Assembly: GCA_024206195.1 (NCBI GenBank)
Contig: JAAGZO010000602.1
Coordinates: 1 to 35,883, forward strand
Reading direction: 5' to 3'
Length of the DNA: 35,883 nt
From: a bacterium
Lineage (GTDB): Archaea; Nanoarchaeota; Nanoarchaeia; Woesearchaeales; UBA10216
In this document: piece by piece, positions 1 through 7,925 of the stretch
Position numbering within the stretch: position 1 is the first letter of the stretch
Layout of the letters: the number at the start of each line of letters is the position of its first letter
Made by a program: the position numbers and the translations under genes
Notes under the pieces: generated by a model
The model's database searches: none
Seen by the model: only the letters and a program-made list of their open reading frames with translations
Told to the model about the DNA's origin: nothing

Positions 1-12
1 AAAAAAATAAAA

Positions 13-38
13 TCTTCATTGCGTCGCCGCAATGAAGA
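13..38 (-). terminator. Intrinsic-terminator-like hairpin after ftsZ
   Basis: A perfect 11-bp stem (TCTTCATTGCG and its complement) closes a 4-nt loop. Read on the minus strand, the direction of ftsZ, it is followed at positions 12-1 by a T-rich tract (TTTTATTTTTTT). Stem plus T tract is the layout of an intrinsic terminator. Archaeal terminators usually need only T runs, so the stem may instead protect the 3' end. Confidence 0.6.
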
Positions 39-92
39 CCAAATCATTTGCCTCCAATTATGTTGGGGGTGGTAAATGAAGGCAAAGAAACC

Positions 93-110
93 TTCACCTT
101 GCCCGGTGAA
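93..110 (-). terminator. Hairpin two bases past the ftsZ stop codon
   Basis: TTCACC and GGTGAA form a 6-bp stem with a 6-nt loop, starting two bases beyond the ftsZ stop codon. A competing stem (TGAAGG/CCTTCA, 77-96) overlaps it, so two alternative folds are possible. Together with the hairpin at 13-38 it makes a tandem 3' pair, as also seen after dphB and alaS. Confidence 0.4.
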
Positions 111-112
111 CA

Positions 113-1180
113 TTAATGGACAATTTCTATGCCCAGTTCTTCATCGATTTGCTGTTTCACAGGTTGGCTAGCTGCCCTCTCGATCTTGCCGAGAATCCAA
201 GGCGACTTTACTCCTGTCATAATTGTCATGACAGTTAGCTTACCCTGCATTTTTTCGTCTACTCTTGCTCCCCAGATTACATTTGCTTCATCATCTAGGG
301 ATTCTGTTACCAGCTCGCCGATTCTGTTGATCTCATCCAGAGTCATGTCTGGACCTCCGGTGACGTGTAGCAAAGCTCCGGTTGCACCCTTATAGCTTAT
401 ATCCAGCAATGGGTTACTTAGTGCACCGTTTACTGCTTCATCTACTCTGTTATTTGTATCCGAAGCACCTACTCCGATTGCGGCTACTCCACCGTTTGTC
501 ATGATCGATTTAACGTCTGCGTAGTCGAGGTTTACTAGGGATGGCACAGCTATTGTTTCAACTATTCCTTTAATCATTGTAGCTATTAGTTCATTGGCTA
601 CTGCGAAAGCTTGTTCTATTGGTAGGTTTCCAGCGATCTGGACGAGCCTGTTGTTGTCGATGACTATAACCGTATCAGAAACTTGTCTTAGTTGCTGCAA
701 TCCAAATTCTGCCTTGTCAATTCTTGCTCTCTCTATCTTGAAAGGCATTGTAACAGTTCCAATTACGATTGAACCTGCTTCTTTTGCAACCTTTGAAACT
801 ATTGCAGCTCCACCAGTTCCTGTTCCTCCGCCCATTCCTGCGCAGACGAATACCATATCTGAACCTTTTAGTGATTCCTTTACTTCTTGAACAGACTCTT
901 TTGTTGCTTCAGCGCCCTTTTCAGGGAAGCCACCGCAACCAAGTCCTTGAGTGAGATCCTTTCCTAGAAGGAATTTCTTATCAGCATCAGCAATATCAAG
1001 GTGCTGCTGGTCTGTGTTGCAAGCAATTACTTCTGCTCCCTTAATACCCTTTTTGTGGAGCCATGAAACCATGTTGTTACCTGCTCCGCCAACACCCATT
1101 ACCTTTATGTTAGCCTGGCCCACTAGGCTTTCTACTTTTGGGCTTTCTTGTTTCAATGCTTCTTGTACGATGAAGTCCAT
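113..1180 (-). CDS. ftsZ: Cell division GTPase FtsZ
   Basis: This is a tubulin-family GTPase that polymerises into the cytokinetic ring at midcell. The 355-residue product has the nucleotide-binding loop GGAGNN near residues 31-36, the tubulin signature GGGTGTG near 117-123 and a T7-like segment (NLDYADVKSIM) near 218. The length fits an archaeal FtsZ core. The C-terminus is short and ends in an acidic stretch (EELGIEIVH) that could be a partner-binding tail. The start is supported by AAGGGGTGG at 1187-1195 on the minus strand. TATA-like sequences lie at 1207-1222 and 1257-1270. Archaea often carry FtsZ1 and FtsZ2; I cannot assign the paralogue by eye. It is divergent from dphB and appears monocistronic, with tandem 3' hairpins. 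Confidence 0.96.
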   Translation of the reverse strand: MDFIVQEALKQESPKVESLVGQANIKVMGVGGAGNNMVSWLHKKGIKGAEVIACNTDQQHLDIADADKKFLLGKDLTQGLGCGGFPEKGAEATKESVQEVKESLKGSDMVFVCAGMGGGTGTGGAAIVSKVAKEAGSIVIGTVTMPFKIERARIDKAEFGLQQLRQVSDTVIVIDNNRLVQIAGNLPIEQAFAVANELIATMIKGIVETIAVPSLVNLDYADVKSIMTNGGVAAIGVGASDTNNRVDEAVNGALSNPLLDISYKGATGALLHVTGGPDMTLDEINRIGELVTESLDDEANVIWGARVDEKMQGKLTVMTIMTGVKSPWILGKIERAASQPVKQQIDEELGIEIVH

Positions 1181-1300
1181 CTTGTTCCACCCCTTGTGTT
1201 TAGTGTTTTTTATATGTCCAGAAGTATGTCCTCAAGCATATAGTTTAGATTATAGTAATCTTTATATAGTTCGAGTTCTATACTTCTCTTTAGAACAAGT

Positions 1301-1375
1301 CACTTGCGCCAACAAGTGTCAGTGTTTGACCAAAATTATTATTGTTTAAATGACGTGAATCGCGCCAACGATTCA
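1301..1375 (+). ncRNA. Candidate small RNA: two hairpins with identical CGCCAA loops
   Basis: Hairpin one (1301-1318) is CACTTG-CGCCAA-CAAGTG. Hairpin two (1356-1375) is TGAATCG-CGCCAA-CGATTCA. The stems differ in sequence but the six-base loop is the same, which argues for selection on a loop-binding site. On the plus strand they lie just downstream of a TATA box at 1259-1268, so a transcript starting near 1290 would include both. On the minus strand they would be upstream of the ftsZ promoter. Expression is inferred, not shown. Confidence 0.35.
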
Positions 1376-1526
1376 ATTAATTTCTATTTATTATATTATA
1401 TCTTCTATTTAAATATTTATGAATACAAATATATATTTTATAGAATATACATTATTCCCGCACTGGTATGGATTTCTCAACAAAAAATGACATCTCACCC
1501 CCTCATACATTAATAGAGGAGAAAAG

Positions 1527-1536
1527 CTTTTAAAAA
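1527..1536 (+). promoter_or_regulatory. TATA box of dphB (leaderless layout)
   Basis: The A/T-rich CTTTTAAAAA lies about 25 bp before the dphB ATG. Transcription would begin at or next to the start codon, and no SD is visible. Confidence 0.55.
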
Positions 1537-1556
1537 CCCCCTCTATACCTCAGCCA

Positions 1557-2309
1557 ATGACACTATACATGATTGGCATTGGATTATGTGATGAGAAGGA
1601 CATATCACTAAGTGGTTTAGAAGCGATTAAATCTTGTGATATGGTTTACCTTGACAGCTATACCTCGGTTCTTAAGGATGCATCTCAGCTTGAGACACTA
1701 TATGGCAAGAAAGTAATCAGGGCCAGCAGAGAGCTGATTGAGCAGTCCACAGAGATAGTGGATAATGCTGCTGACAAGAATATTGCATTCCTTGTTGTTG
1801 GTGATGCTTTATCCGCAACAACACACATCAATCTTTTCATGGCTGCAAAGCAGAAGAATATCAAATGCATTGTAATCAATAATGCTTCTGTGATATCTGC
1901 AGTGGGTATTACTGGATTAGAGATATACAAGTACGGCAAAACAACGTCAATTCCATTCCAGGAAGAAAACTTCAAGCCAGAGGTATTCTATGATGTTCTG
2001 AAAGAAAACAAGGCTGCTGGATTGCATACCTTAATGCTTTTGGATCTTAGGCCTAATGAAGAAAGGTTCATGACAATTAAAGAAGCAATAGATATTCTAC
2101 TGGATATTGAGAAAAAAAGAGGGGAAAAAGTATTCACACAAGAAACATTGTGTATTGGCTGCGCAAGACTAGGTTCAGCAGAGCCAAAAATAAAATCAGG
2201 AAAAGCAGCTGACTTAGCACAAGAAGATTTTGGAACTGCTCCGTTCTGTTTGATTGTTCCTGGAAAAACACATTTTATCGAAGAAGAAATGATTGGTTCA
2301 TATAGCTAA
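1557..2309 (+). CDS. dphB: Diphthine synthase DphB (SAM-dependent)
   Basis: Catalyses the multiple methylation step that forms diphthine from a histidine of elongation factor 2, the second stage of diphthamide synthesis, which is found only in archaea and eukaryotes. The 250-residue product begins MTLYMIGIGLCDEKDISL, the characteristic start of DphB/Dph5. It continues with the tetrapyrrole-methylase-fold motifs VYLDSYTS and LVVGDALSATTHIN, and a C-terminal CIGCARLGS segment. Length is typical (about 250-265). The ATG follows a TATA box by about 25 bp, so it is probably leaderless. It stands alone, and its stop codon is followed at once by two hairpins. This gene is one of the best markers for the domain of the organism. 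Confidence 0.96.
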   Translation: MTLYMIGIGLCDEKDISLSGLEAIKSCDMVYLDSYTSVLKDASQLETLYGKKVIRASRELIEQSTEIVDNAADKNIAFLVVGDALSATTHINLFMAAKQKNIKCIVINNASVISAVGITGLEIYKYGKTTSIPFQEENFKPEVFYDVLKENKAAGLHTLMLLDLRPNEERFMTIKEAIDILLDIEKKRGEKVFTQETLCIGCARLGSAEPKIKSGKAADLAQEDFGTAPFCLIVPGKTHFIEEEMIGSYS

Positions 2310-2366
2310 CAAAAATCTGTCTCCAAATCAGATTTTTGGAACTAAAAATTATGCGCAATTTTTAGT
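2310..2366 (+). terminator. Tandem hairpins directly after dphB
   Basis: The first stem starts at the base after the stop codon: 10 bp (CAAAAATCTG/CAGATTTTTG, 2310-2319 and 2329-2338) with a 9-nt loop. The second is 10 bp (ACTAAAAATT/AATTTTTAGT, 2341-2350 and 2357-2366) with loop ATGCGC. No long T run follows, but both stems contain T5 runs. The likely role is transcript end or 3' protection. Confidence 0.55.
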
Positions 2367-2395
2367 AGTTCTCGTCAATAAAAAGCAACATTTCG

Positions 2396-2411
2396 AAAGC
2401 TTTATATATAG
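2396..2411 (+). promoter_or_regulatory. TATA box upstream of the winged-helix gene
   Basis: GCTTTATATATAGG lies about 55-65 bp before the ATG. That leaves a short leader containing GGGGGT at 2452-2457, six bases before the ATG at 2463. This is one of the minority of SD-led genes here. Confidence 0.5.
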
Positions 2412-2462
2412 GATATAAAATACATATTATTAAGTATATATTCGATAAAATGGGGGTTGATT

Positions 2463-2732
2463 ATGGAAAATAGCGAGATATTTAATGTATTCTTTAGAGA
2501 AAAACCAGCTATGATGCTTGTCGGATTAAAGAATGCTAAGAGTGAAGTCTATGCTTCATCGCTTGCAAAATCAATTGACTGCACATACTCTCATGTTGTA
2601 AAGATTCTACAGGAAATGGAAAAATCCGGCCTTATAAATTTTGAAAAACAAGGCAGACTTAAGCTTCTAACACTGACAAAGAACGGCAGTGAAGTGGCAG
2701 AGCACATCGACGCAATAAAGAATCTGCTTTAA
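2463..2732 (+). CDS. Small winged-helix transcriptional regulator
   Basis: An 89-residue protein made almost entirely of one winged helix-turn-helix. EVYASSLAKSIDCTYSHVV (about residues 25-43) is the helix-turn-helix with a recognition helix, followed by ILQEMEKSGLINF and a basic wing (EKQGRLKLLTLT). It resembles the MarR/ArsR-like small regulators common in archaea, and the ligand is unknown. I chose the ATG at 2463, six bases after GGGGGT, over a TTG two codons earlier. It lies four bases before a lipoprotein gene on the same strand, so the two are probably co-transcribed. Control of that lipoprotein gene or of itself is an inference. Confidence 0.75.
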   Translation: MENSEIFNVFFREKPAMMLVGLKNAKSEVYASSLAKSIDCTYSHVVKILQEMEKSGLINFEKQGRLKLLTLTKNGSEVAEHIDAIKNLL

Positions 2733-2736
2733 AAAA

Positions 2737-3930
2737 ATGAAAAAATCATTAATTACTATTCTTCTCTTAGTTTCTATACTTATGCTTCTTTCAGGTTGCT
2801 TATTTGGTCCTAAAAAGAATCTTACAGACAGGTGCGAACTGGAATTTAATGGCTTTGTGTGCCGTGAAGCAATTGTTACGCCAGACACAATTAATTTCGT
2901 ATTCTTTGATCCTATGGGAGACGATGATACAGAAGAGGGTATAACAATAACCAAACTTTCTGTTTTATCCAAGAAACTAAAAATCAAAGAAGGAGAATGT
3001 CAGTTTACAGGAGAAGTGTACTTAGTTCACAATGAAACCTCATCTTTAACAATCAACTGCAAGCCAGACACAATACCTGAGAAAAGAGTGGAAAAAGGGA
3101 AAAAGGAATTTACTCTTGAAATAGAATGGCGCAGCGGGGATTCAACTATAACTAAAACAGGAAAATTAAACACTGAAGTGAAGCCAGCTGGCTTCAGTTT
3201 TAATGAAAACGCAGCTGTTGCACAAGTCGCTAAGTTTGAAGAACTTCTAAAGTCAGGAGACATAAACGCAACAGATTCATTATTCTTAACAAATGAGGAA
3301 ATAAAAGAAGTTAAACTGGAAGAATACATTGAAGTGGGACATGGTAATTCCCCTGAGTATAACAAGGAAAGGAGACACCAAATCCTAAATGCAATTGCAG
3401 AAGGAGGAAATGTTGAGGTAAACCTGTTGTCTCCCCCTATGTCAGTTGAACTGCCTGATGACAAGCAAAGGAATGCTATTCCTGTCACAGTGATGCTCTT
3501 AGAACTAACATCAGATACATATGTAACAGAACTTGAGTTTATTTTTCTAGAAGAACTTGGAGTAAAAAGCTTTATTGACACAATAGACCACGCTTCGCCA
3601 GCCAAACTCGGCAAATTAAAAGAGCATATACTCCCATGCAATGAGTCTTGTAAAGAAAAGATCATTATGCTTCGGTTTACAAACGAAAATCCAGTTGATC
3701 TGGAGGAATTAGGAATAAAGAGCATTATTGCAATGAATGGCAGCAATTATATCTGTGGCGGAAAAATTGTTGACAGCTTACAATATGATGGAAAAGAAGA
3801 TTTCACCCACAAACAGATTGTCTGGACAGAACTTAAGTTTGACTGCGACGGCGAATTCGAAAAAGGCGAAACATACGAGCTGCGAATAACAACAAAAGAT
3901 GATATTCTGTGGGTTCTTTTAGAGAACTAA
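2737..3930 (+). CDS. Secreted lipoprotein, unknown function, shares a domain with the pilin-like protein
   Basis: The 397-residue product has a hydrophobic N-terminal signal and a lipobox (LLSGC, Cys21), so it is probably lipid-anchored outside the membrane. Residues about 33-150 form a Cys-containing beta-rich domain: C..........C near the start, an ITITKL segment, then KGKKEFTLEIEW and a closing TEVKP. The same order of signatures occurs in the pilin-like protein at 7926-8501 (KGKRELEVEIDW, AEIEP), which suggests a common fold. The C-terminal half carries further Cys pairs (PCNESC; YICGG; FDCDG) and I do not recognise it. It follows the winged-helix gene by four bases in a two-gene operon. 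Confidence 0.75.
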   Translation: MKKSLITILLLVSILMLLSGCLFGPKKNLTDRCELEFNGFVCREAIVTPDTINFVFFDPMGDDDTEEGITITKLSVLSKKLKIKEGECQFTGEVYLVHNETSSLTINCKPDTIPEKRVEKGKKEFTLEIEWRSGDSTITKTGKLNTEVKPAGFSFNENAAVAQVAKFEELLKSGDINATDSLFLTNEEIKEVKLEEYIEVGHGNSPEYNKERRHQILNAIAEGGNVEVNLLSPPMSVELPDDKQRNAIPVTVMLLELTSDTYVTELEFIFLEELGVKSFIDTIDHASPAKLGKLKEHILPCNESCKEKIIMLRFTNENPVDLEELGIKSIIAMNGSNYICGGKIVDSLQYDGKEDFTHKQIVWTELKFDCDGEFEKGETYELRITTKDDILWVLLEN

Positions 3931-3973
3931 CACAACCCTTAAATATTAATTCTCCTTTAATAGCATTACAAAA

Positions 3974-4891
3974 ATGTTTGTAGTGGAAAAGCGCAAAAAT
4001 GAAATTCTTTCACTGCCTGCTAAAGAGCTCTCTGCAAAGGATGCAAAAAGCCTTGGCTCTGATCTTGCTTTCAAGATTCTAAAGCTTCTCTCAAAAAAAC
4101 CAATGTATCCAATAGAACTTGCAAATGAACTAAAGGTTCATGAGCAGAAAATATACTATCATATCAGGAACCTTGAGAAATGCGGCGCAATAAGCATTGT
4201 AAAGGAAGAGGATATGCAAGGAGCAAAAGCAAAGTACTATGCTGCTGAAAAGCCAGCTTTTGTTGTAAAGCTAAAAGAGCTGGAGCCAGCACAAAAGATT
4301 CAACTAAGAGGAGATTCAACGTTTCTAGAGCCTTTTATTAAGGATGGGCAGCTTAATTCACTAATTGTGGTTGGAAGCCCTGACCCGCACGGCCCTGATA
4401 AAGCAAGGTCAAGGGATGGCTACTATGGGATTGATTTAGCGCTTTTCTTAGGCACTTTCCTTAACTACGCACCAAGCTTCCATGTAAAGCTGGACACAGA
4501 AGTCAAAGAAGAGGACCTAAAAAAGAATTTAATCCTTGTTGGGGGCCCGATAGTAAACAAAGTAACTGGAAAAATAAACAACAAGCTTCCTGTGAGGTTT
4601 GATGAAAAGAGCAAGTGGTCTGTGAAATCAACAGTATCAAACAGGTTTTACCATTCAGATGAAATTGGTGTAATAGTAAAAACAAAGAATCCGTTTAATT
4701 CTGAGAAAAACATATTGCTTATCGCAGGCAAGAGGCACGCAGGCACAAGAGCTGCAATCATTGCATTCCTGAAGAACTTCAAAGAGGTTTCAGATGGAAA
4801 CATCCACAATAAAAACATAAAGGCAAAGATTGTAGAAGGAATAGACCTTGATTCTGATGGAATAATCGACGACGTTGATATTAGGGAATAG
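3974..4891 (+). CDS. Winged-helix protein fused to an S-layer-like C-terminal domain
   Basis: The 305-residue product has an ArsR-like winged helix at about residues 25-100 (FKILKLLSKKPMYPIELAN, IYYHIRNLEKCGAISIV). From about 125 there is a different alpha/beta domain with NLILVGGPIVN and a glycine-rich NILLIAGKRHAGTRAAI. The LVGGP.VN signature recalls the C-terminal domain of archaeal S-layer proteins (S_layer_C type), but there is no signal peptide or membrane span, so the protein should be cytoplasmic. It ends in an acidic DLDSDGIIDDVD motif like a calcium-binding loop. A TATA-like CTTAAATATTA sits about 30 bp upstream (leaderless). Function is unknown. The DNA-binding half is fairly sure and the S-layer link is a resemblance only. 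Confidence 0.65.
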   Translation: MFVVEKRKNEILSLPAKELSAKDAKSLGSDLAFKILKLLSKKPMYPIELANELKVHEQKIYYHIRNLEKCGAISIVKEEDMQGAKAKYYAAEKPAFVVKLKELEPAQKIQLRGDSTFLEPFIKDGQLNSLIVVGSPDPHGPDKARSRDGYYGIDLALFLGTFLNYAPSFHVKLDTEVKEEDLKKNLILVGGPIVNKVTGKINNKLPVRFDEKSKWSVKSTVSNRFYHSDEIGVIVKTKNPFNSEKNILLIAGKRHAGTRAAIIAFLKNFKEVSDGNIHNKNIKAKIVEGIDLDSDGIIDDVDIRE

Positions 4892-4921
4892 TTTAAATAT
4901 TAGTACTCCTAAAAGTCTTGT

Positions 4922-5452
4922 ATGACAGCCGCGAAGTACTCCACCATGGCTATTATAGCCGTTGTCTTCAGCTTATTATTCTTTGTTCCACTGCTTCCAT
5001 TAATTGGTGTTATTCTTGGCATATGGTCCCTTGTTGCAATATCCAATAAACAAGGATTACATGGAAAAGGCATAGCAATTGCTGCCATAATAATCGGGCT
5101 TTTTGTTGTGGTGTGTCAACTTCTTTTGTTCTTAGCTGTGTATGACATTGCTGGAGATCTGTCCAGTATAATGGATAAAGACCCTGTAGAAAGCATGAAT
5201 TACTGTCTTGAACAACCAATCGGAGATGAGAGAGATGTCTGTATCATAATGTCTCTTATGATTCATTCTAGTGAAACAGAAGTCTTGGATCAAAATTTGT
5301 GTGATAATAATATTCAGGATTCTGAACTAAAGGGCTACTGTAATGCAATACTAAAAAAGGATGAAAGCTACTGTTCAAGCATAACTGATGAACAAGCGCG
5401 TCTTGACTGTGTTGAGCTTATAGAACAACTCAAAACCCAGGAGGGCATATGA
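4922..5452 (+). CDS. Membrane protein with DUF4190-like N-terminus and Cys-rich tail
   Basis: The 176-residue product has two hydrophobic spans (about residues 8-40 and 52-78) separated by a short loop with HGKGIAIAAII. That is the layout of DUF4190-like proteins. The remainder is hydrophilic with six or more cysteines spaced about 10-20 residues apart (YCLEQ, VCIIM, LCDNN, YCNAI, YCSSI, DCVEL), probably disulfide-bonded outside the cell. A TATA-like TTTAAATATTA sits about 25 bp before the ATG. It is followed one base later by another membrane-protein gene, so the two form an operon. The function is unknown. Confidence 0.65.
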   Translation: MTAAKYSTMAIIAVVFSLLFFVPLLPLIGVILGIWSLVAISNKQGLHGKGIAIAAIIIGLFVVVCQLLLFLAVYDIAGDLSSIMDKDPVESMNYCLEQPIGDERDVCIIMSLMIHSSETEVLDQNLCDNNIQDSELKGYCNAILKKDESYCSSITDEQARLDCVELIEQLKTQEGI

Positions 5453-5453
5453 A

Positions 5454-5909
5454 ATGATAGATACAAGTTCGCTGGTATTAACCATTGGCCTAATCATTGG
5501 ATATCTAATTTTTTATGTTGTCCTGCTAAAAGTATTCTTTTTTGCCCTGATTTTAATGCTCATTACAAGCATCTTCAGTATTAAAGATAAAAGTTATAAA
5601 ACTGCACTTAAGGTGGCTGCAATTGTTGCTGTAATAAGTGTAGTACTAAGCTTAATAAAAGGTTTTACAGCTAGCATTGTAAGCATGGTTATACCAATGT
5701 TAGGTGTTATAGTCTCTCTTATGATTTCAGTGTTATTCTTCGCAGTTATATCAGTAATTACAGTACTTCTAGTTAAAAAGATGTATCAAATTGACTGGAT
5801 AAAAGCGTTACTAATTGGGTTGATATTCGTTGCAATCAGTAAAATTATAGAATTCGGAATATCAGTGATTTTTATTATAATAGGGTTAGCTACATTCAGA
5901 TTTATGTAA
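5454..5909 (+). CDS. Small multi-pass membrane protein, unknown function
   Basis: A 151-residue, very hydrophobic product with about four transmembrane segments, and short Lys-rich loops between them (SIKDKSYK; LVKKMYQIDWIK). GGAGGG at 5440-5445 within the end of the preceding gene is a good SD for the ATG at 5454. The gene starts one base after the upstream stop, so it is translationally coupled. It runs convergently up to the DHH gene, leaving one base between the stops. I recognise no family. Confidence 0.6.
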   Translation: MIDTSSLVLTIGLIIGYLIFYVVLLKVFFFALILMLITSIFSIKDKSYKTALKVAAIVAVISVVLSLIKGFTASIVSMVIPMLGVIVSLMISVLFFAVISVITVLLVKKMYQIDWIKALLIGLIFVAISKIIEFGISVIFIIIGLATFRFM

Positions 5910-5910
5910 A

Positions 5911-7317
5911 TTAAAGAACTTGTTCTTCCAGGCAGATTTTGCCTAGAATCTCTTTTGCTGCTTTGATGAAATCTTCTTCGCGTTCTGTTTTGATAATAGC
6001 TCCAGCAGCATTCATATGACCACCAGCATTACCATCAACACGGCCTGTTATCTCTGACATTATTGAAACAAGATCTGCCTCATTGTTTCTGCCGGATATC
6101 CTTAAACTTGCTTTTGTTGAATTAATGTTTCGTGCCATTGAAAGAACAAAGGTGCCATTGCTGAGCTCTCCTGACTTTGAAATTATTGATGCAACTGTCC
6201 CAATGATTGCTGGCCGTACATTGTCTTCAGCATTTATTAGAATATATCCATTTCCTTTTGAGACGCCTTCTTTCTTGCCATACCATCCAAGAGCCTTTAC
6301 AAGCTCTTTTTTGTAAACTCCTAGCTGCCTTACAGCCTTTTCTTTTATCTTTTTGTCATTCAGGCAGGCTCCTATGCCAAGAGATGCCTTGTTCATTCTG
6401 CCGCAAGCATTCAGTAAAGTTGCAAATTCTTTTGCATCCTTTAAAGGAGACTCTTTTTTTTCATCACAAAGAATGTAAACAGGACCTATGATGTCTTCAG
6501 GGTTCTTTTCATTGAGCCTCTTCATCAGTATTCCTGTAACAAGTTTCTTTAGCTCTTCATCATCAAGGTCTATCAGTTTTTTCCAGTCCTTTCCATCCTT
6601 TGGATTGATTCCTATCTGCTGTAAGAATTGTATTGCACTGCTTTCGCTTCCAGTGACATCAGGAATGTAATATTCTGTGCTGTATTCAAGAATTTTGTGC
6701 AGCGGTTTTGTTTGCGCTCCAAAAACCCTCAGGCCTTTTATCTGTTTTATCTTGCCGTTCTTTTTTGCTAGCTCAAGTATTTCATTGTTAAGCGGCTTGA
6801 AGCCCTTGTTTTCCTGCACATCACCTATTGAACCTATAACTGCTATGTGCGCCATGTCGCTATTTCTCTCGTCAAGCGCTTTTGCAAAGAAATAAACAAC
6901 TCCTGAACCAGAGATCTCTTTTGATCCGTTTATTCCAAACATGTGTGGGTTCAGCTGAGTTACATTCTCTGCTGTTATGTCATGCATTTCGTGGTGGTCA
7001 AGGATAAACACTCTTTTGTCTTTTAATTTTTCAACTATGAGTGGCATCTGCCCTGAACCAATATCAGTGAAAACAAGATATTTGTATGGCTCCCTTGCGA
7101 GCTGTTCAAGAAATTCCTCGTCAAGGTGTTGTACAATTGAGATTGAGTATTTTCTGTTTTTTCTGTTGAGCGCTTTTATCAGAATTGAACATGCGCTTAT
7201 GCCATCAGCATCAAGATGAGAAACCAGTCGTATTGTTTCGCTTTTTTCAACATTTCGAAACTCATCAGCTACCTTTGCTGCTTCCTTCCTGAACCCATCG
7301 TAGTTACCGCTGTTCAT
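5911..7317 (-). CDS. DHH-family phosphoesterase, archaeal RecJ/GAN-like nuclease
   Basis: The 468-residue product has DHH-family catalytic motifs in order: HLDADG (about residues 34-39), FTDIGSG (about 83-89), LDHHEMHD (about 106-113) and a C-terminal DHHA1 motif GGHMNAAGA. Metal-dependent nuclease or phosphoesterase chemistry follows from these motifs. Archaeal members of this size are RecJ homologues, including GAN, the GINS-associated 5'-3' exonuclease of the replication machinery, and RecJ-like enzymes acting on RNA. The closest subtype cannot be chosen by eye. A TATA-like AAATTTAAAAATTT lies just upstream and the ATG has almost no leader. It sits downstream of uS15 on the same strand, with a 45-bp gap holding its own promoter. 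Confidence 0.85.
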   Translation of the reverse strand: MNSGNYDGFRKEAAKVADEFRNVEKSETIRLVSHLDADGISACSILIKALNRKNRKYSISIVQHLDEEFLEQLAREPYKYLVFTDIGSGQMPLIVEKLKDKRVFILDHHEMHDITAENVTQLNPHMFGINGSKEISGSGVVYFFAKALDERNSDMAHIAVIGSIGDVQENKGFKPLNNEILELAKKNGKIKQIKGLRVFGAQTKPLHKILEYSTEYYIPDVTGSESSAIQFLQQIGINPKDGKDWKKLIDLDDEELKKLVTGILMKRLNEKNPEDIIGPVYILCDEKKESPLKDAKEFATLLNACGRMNKASLGIGACLNDKKIKEKAVRQLGVYKKELVKALGWYGKKEGVSKGNGYILINAEDNVRPAIIGTVASIISKSGELSNGTFVLSMARNINSTKASLRISGRNNEADLVSIMSEITGRVDGNAGGHMNAAGAIIKTEREEDFIKAAKEILGKICLEEQVL

Positions 7318-7362
7318 TTTACTAACAAAAAAGCTGAAATTTTTAAATTTTGTGTGACAGAA

Positions 7363-7818
7363 CTAATCTATCAATAACCTAATCTTATCTGGATCGTACT
7401 TCCAACTCTCATCCAGCTTGCCAGTTCGCTTGTAGTACTTGGTTAGCTTCCTTATCTTTGATTCAGTTATCTCTAGGCCCCTCTTTGCAGGCACATCCTT
7501 GTGATTTGCCTCAAGGTGCTTCTTTATCAGAATAGCTCTCTTGATAACTGCCATAAGATCTTCAGGAACATTTGGAAGCATCTCCTTTTCCTTAAGTATC
7601 TTGCTTATGCTCTTTTTAGTTATTGAAACAATATCTGGTATTCCATAGCTGTCACGCAGAATCATACCTATTTGTGAAGGTGTCTTGCCATCCTTGGCTA
7701 TCTTCATTACAAGCAGCTCAACCTCTTTAGCCTTATAACTAACCCAAGAAGCCTTGGCCTTCTTTATTGGCCTCTTTGAGCCTGCTTTTCCTTTTTTACG
7801 TGAATACATTCGTGCCAT
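7363..7818 (-). CDS. rps15: 30S ribosomal protein uS15
   Basis: A 151-residue small-subunit protein that binds the central domain of 16S rRNA. The start MARMYSRKKGKAGSKRP is the archaeal/eukaryotic (S13e-type) N-terminal extension. The rest includes LVMKIAKDGKTPSQIGMILR, ITESKIRKLTKYYKRTGKL and the closing YDPDKIRLL, all typical. Length matches archaeal uS15 (about 150). A TATA-like AAGTTTATAAATC at 7912-7924 (minus strand) would give an unusually long leader of about 75 nt. That leader holds a hairpin 16-35 bases before the ATG, and no strong SD is visible. This could permit autoregulation, as is known for bacterial S15, but that is inference. Confidence 0.96.
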   Translation of the reverse strand: MARMYSRKKGKAGSKRPIKKAKASWVSYKAKEVELLVMKIAKDGKTPSQIGMILRDSYGIPDIVSITKKSISKILKEKEMLPNVPEDLMAVIKRAILIKKHLEANHKDVPAKRGLEITESKIRKLTKYYKRTGKLDESWKYDPDKIRLLID

Positions 7819-7833
7819 TTTTAATCATAATCA

Positions 7834-7853
7834 GGAAGAAAAAGTATTCTTCC
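7834..7853 (-). promoter_or_regulatory. Hairpin in the uS15 leader
   Basis: GGAAGAA and TTCTTCC form a 7-bp stem with a 6-nt loop, 16 bases upstream of the uS15 ATG, inside the predicted leader. It may control translation; this is structural evidence only. Confidence 0.35.
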
Positions 7854-7925
7854 AGTATAAATCAGCCGTAACCGATTTACCTATCATAAAACAGGAAAAA
7901 GAGGTGATTTATAAACTTTACCCTT

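Larger units (their letters stand above)
1181..1556. other. 376-bp intergenic region between ftsZ and dphB
   Basis: No convincing coding sequence is visible. Near ftsZ there are an SD and two TATA-like boxes. A plus-strand TATA (CTTTATATAG, 1259-1268) is followed by three inverted repeats: GTTCTA/TAGAAC (1275-1296) and two hairpins with identical loops (1301-1318 and 1356-1375). Then comes a very AT-rich stretch (about 1376-1450). Close to dphB a TATA-like CTTTTAAAAA lies about 25-30 bp before its ATG. A small RNA on the plus strand is possible. Confidence 0.6.

Noticed and set aside
129..1349. Several open frames on the plus strand opposite ftsZ
   Set aside because: They are antisense to a clear, motif-rich ftsZ gene and have no SD, TATA or recognisable product.
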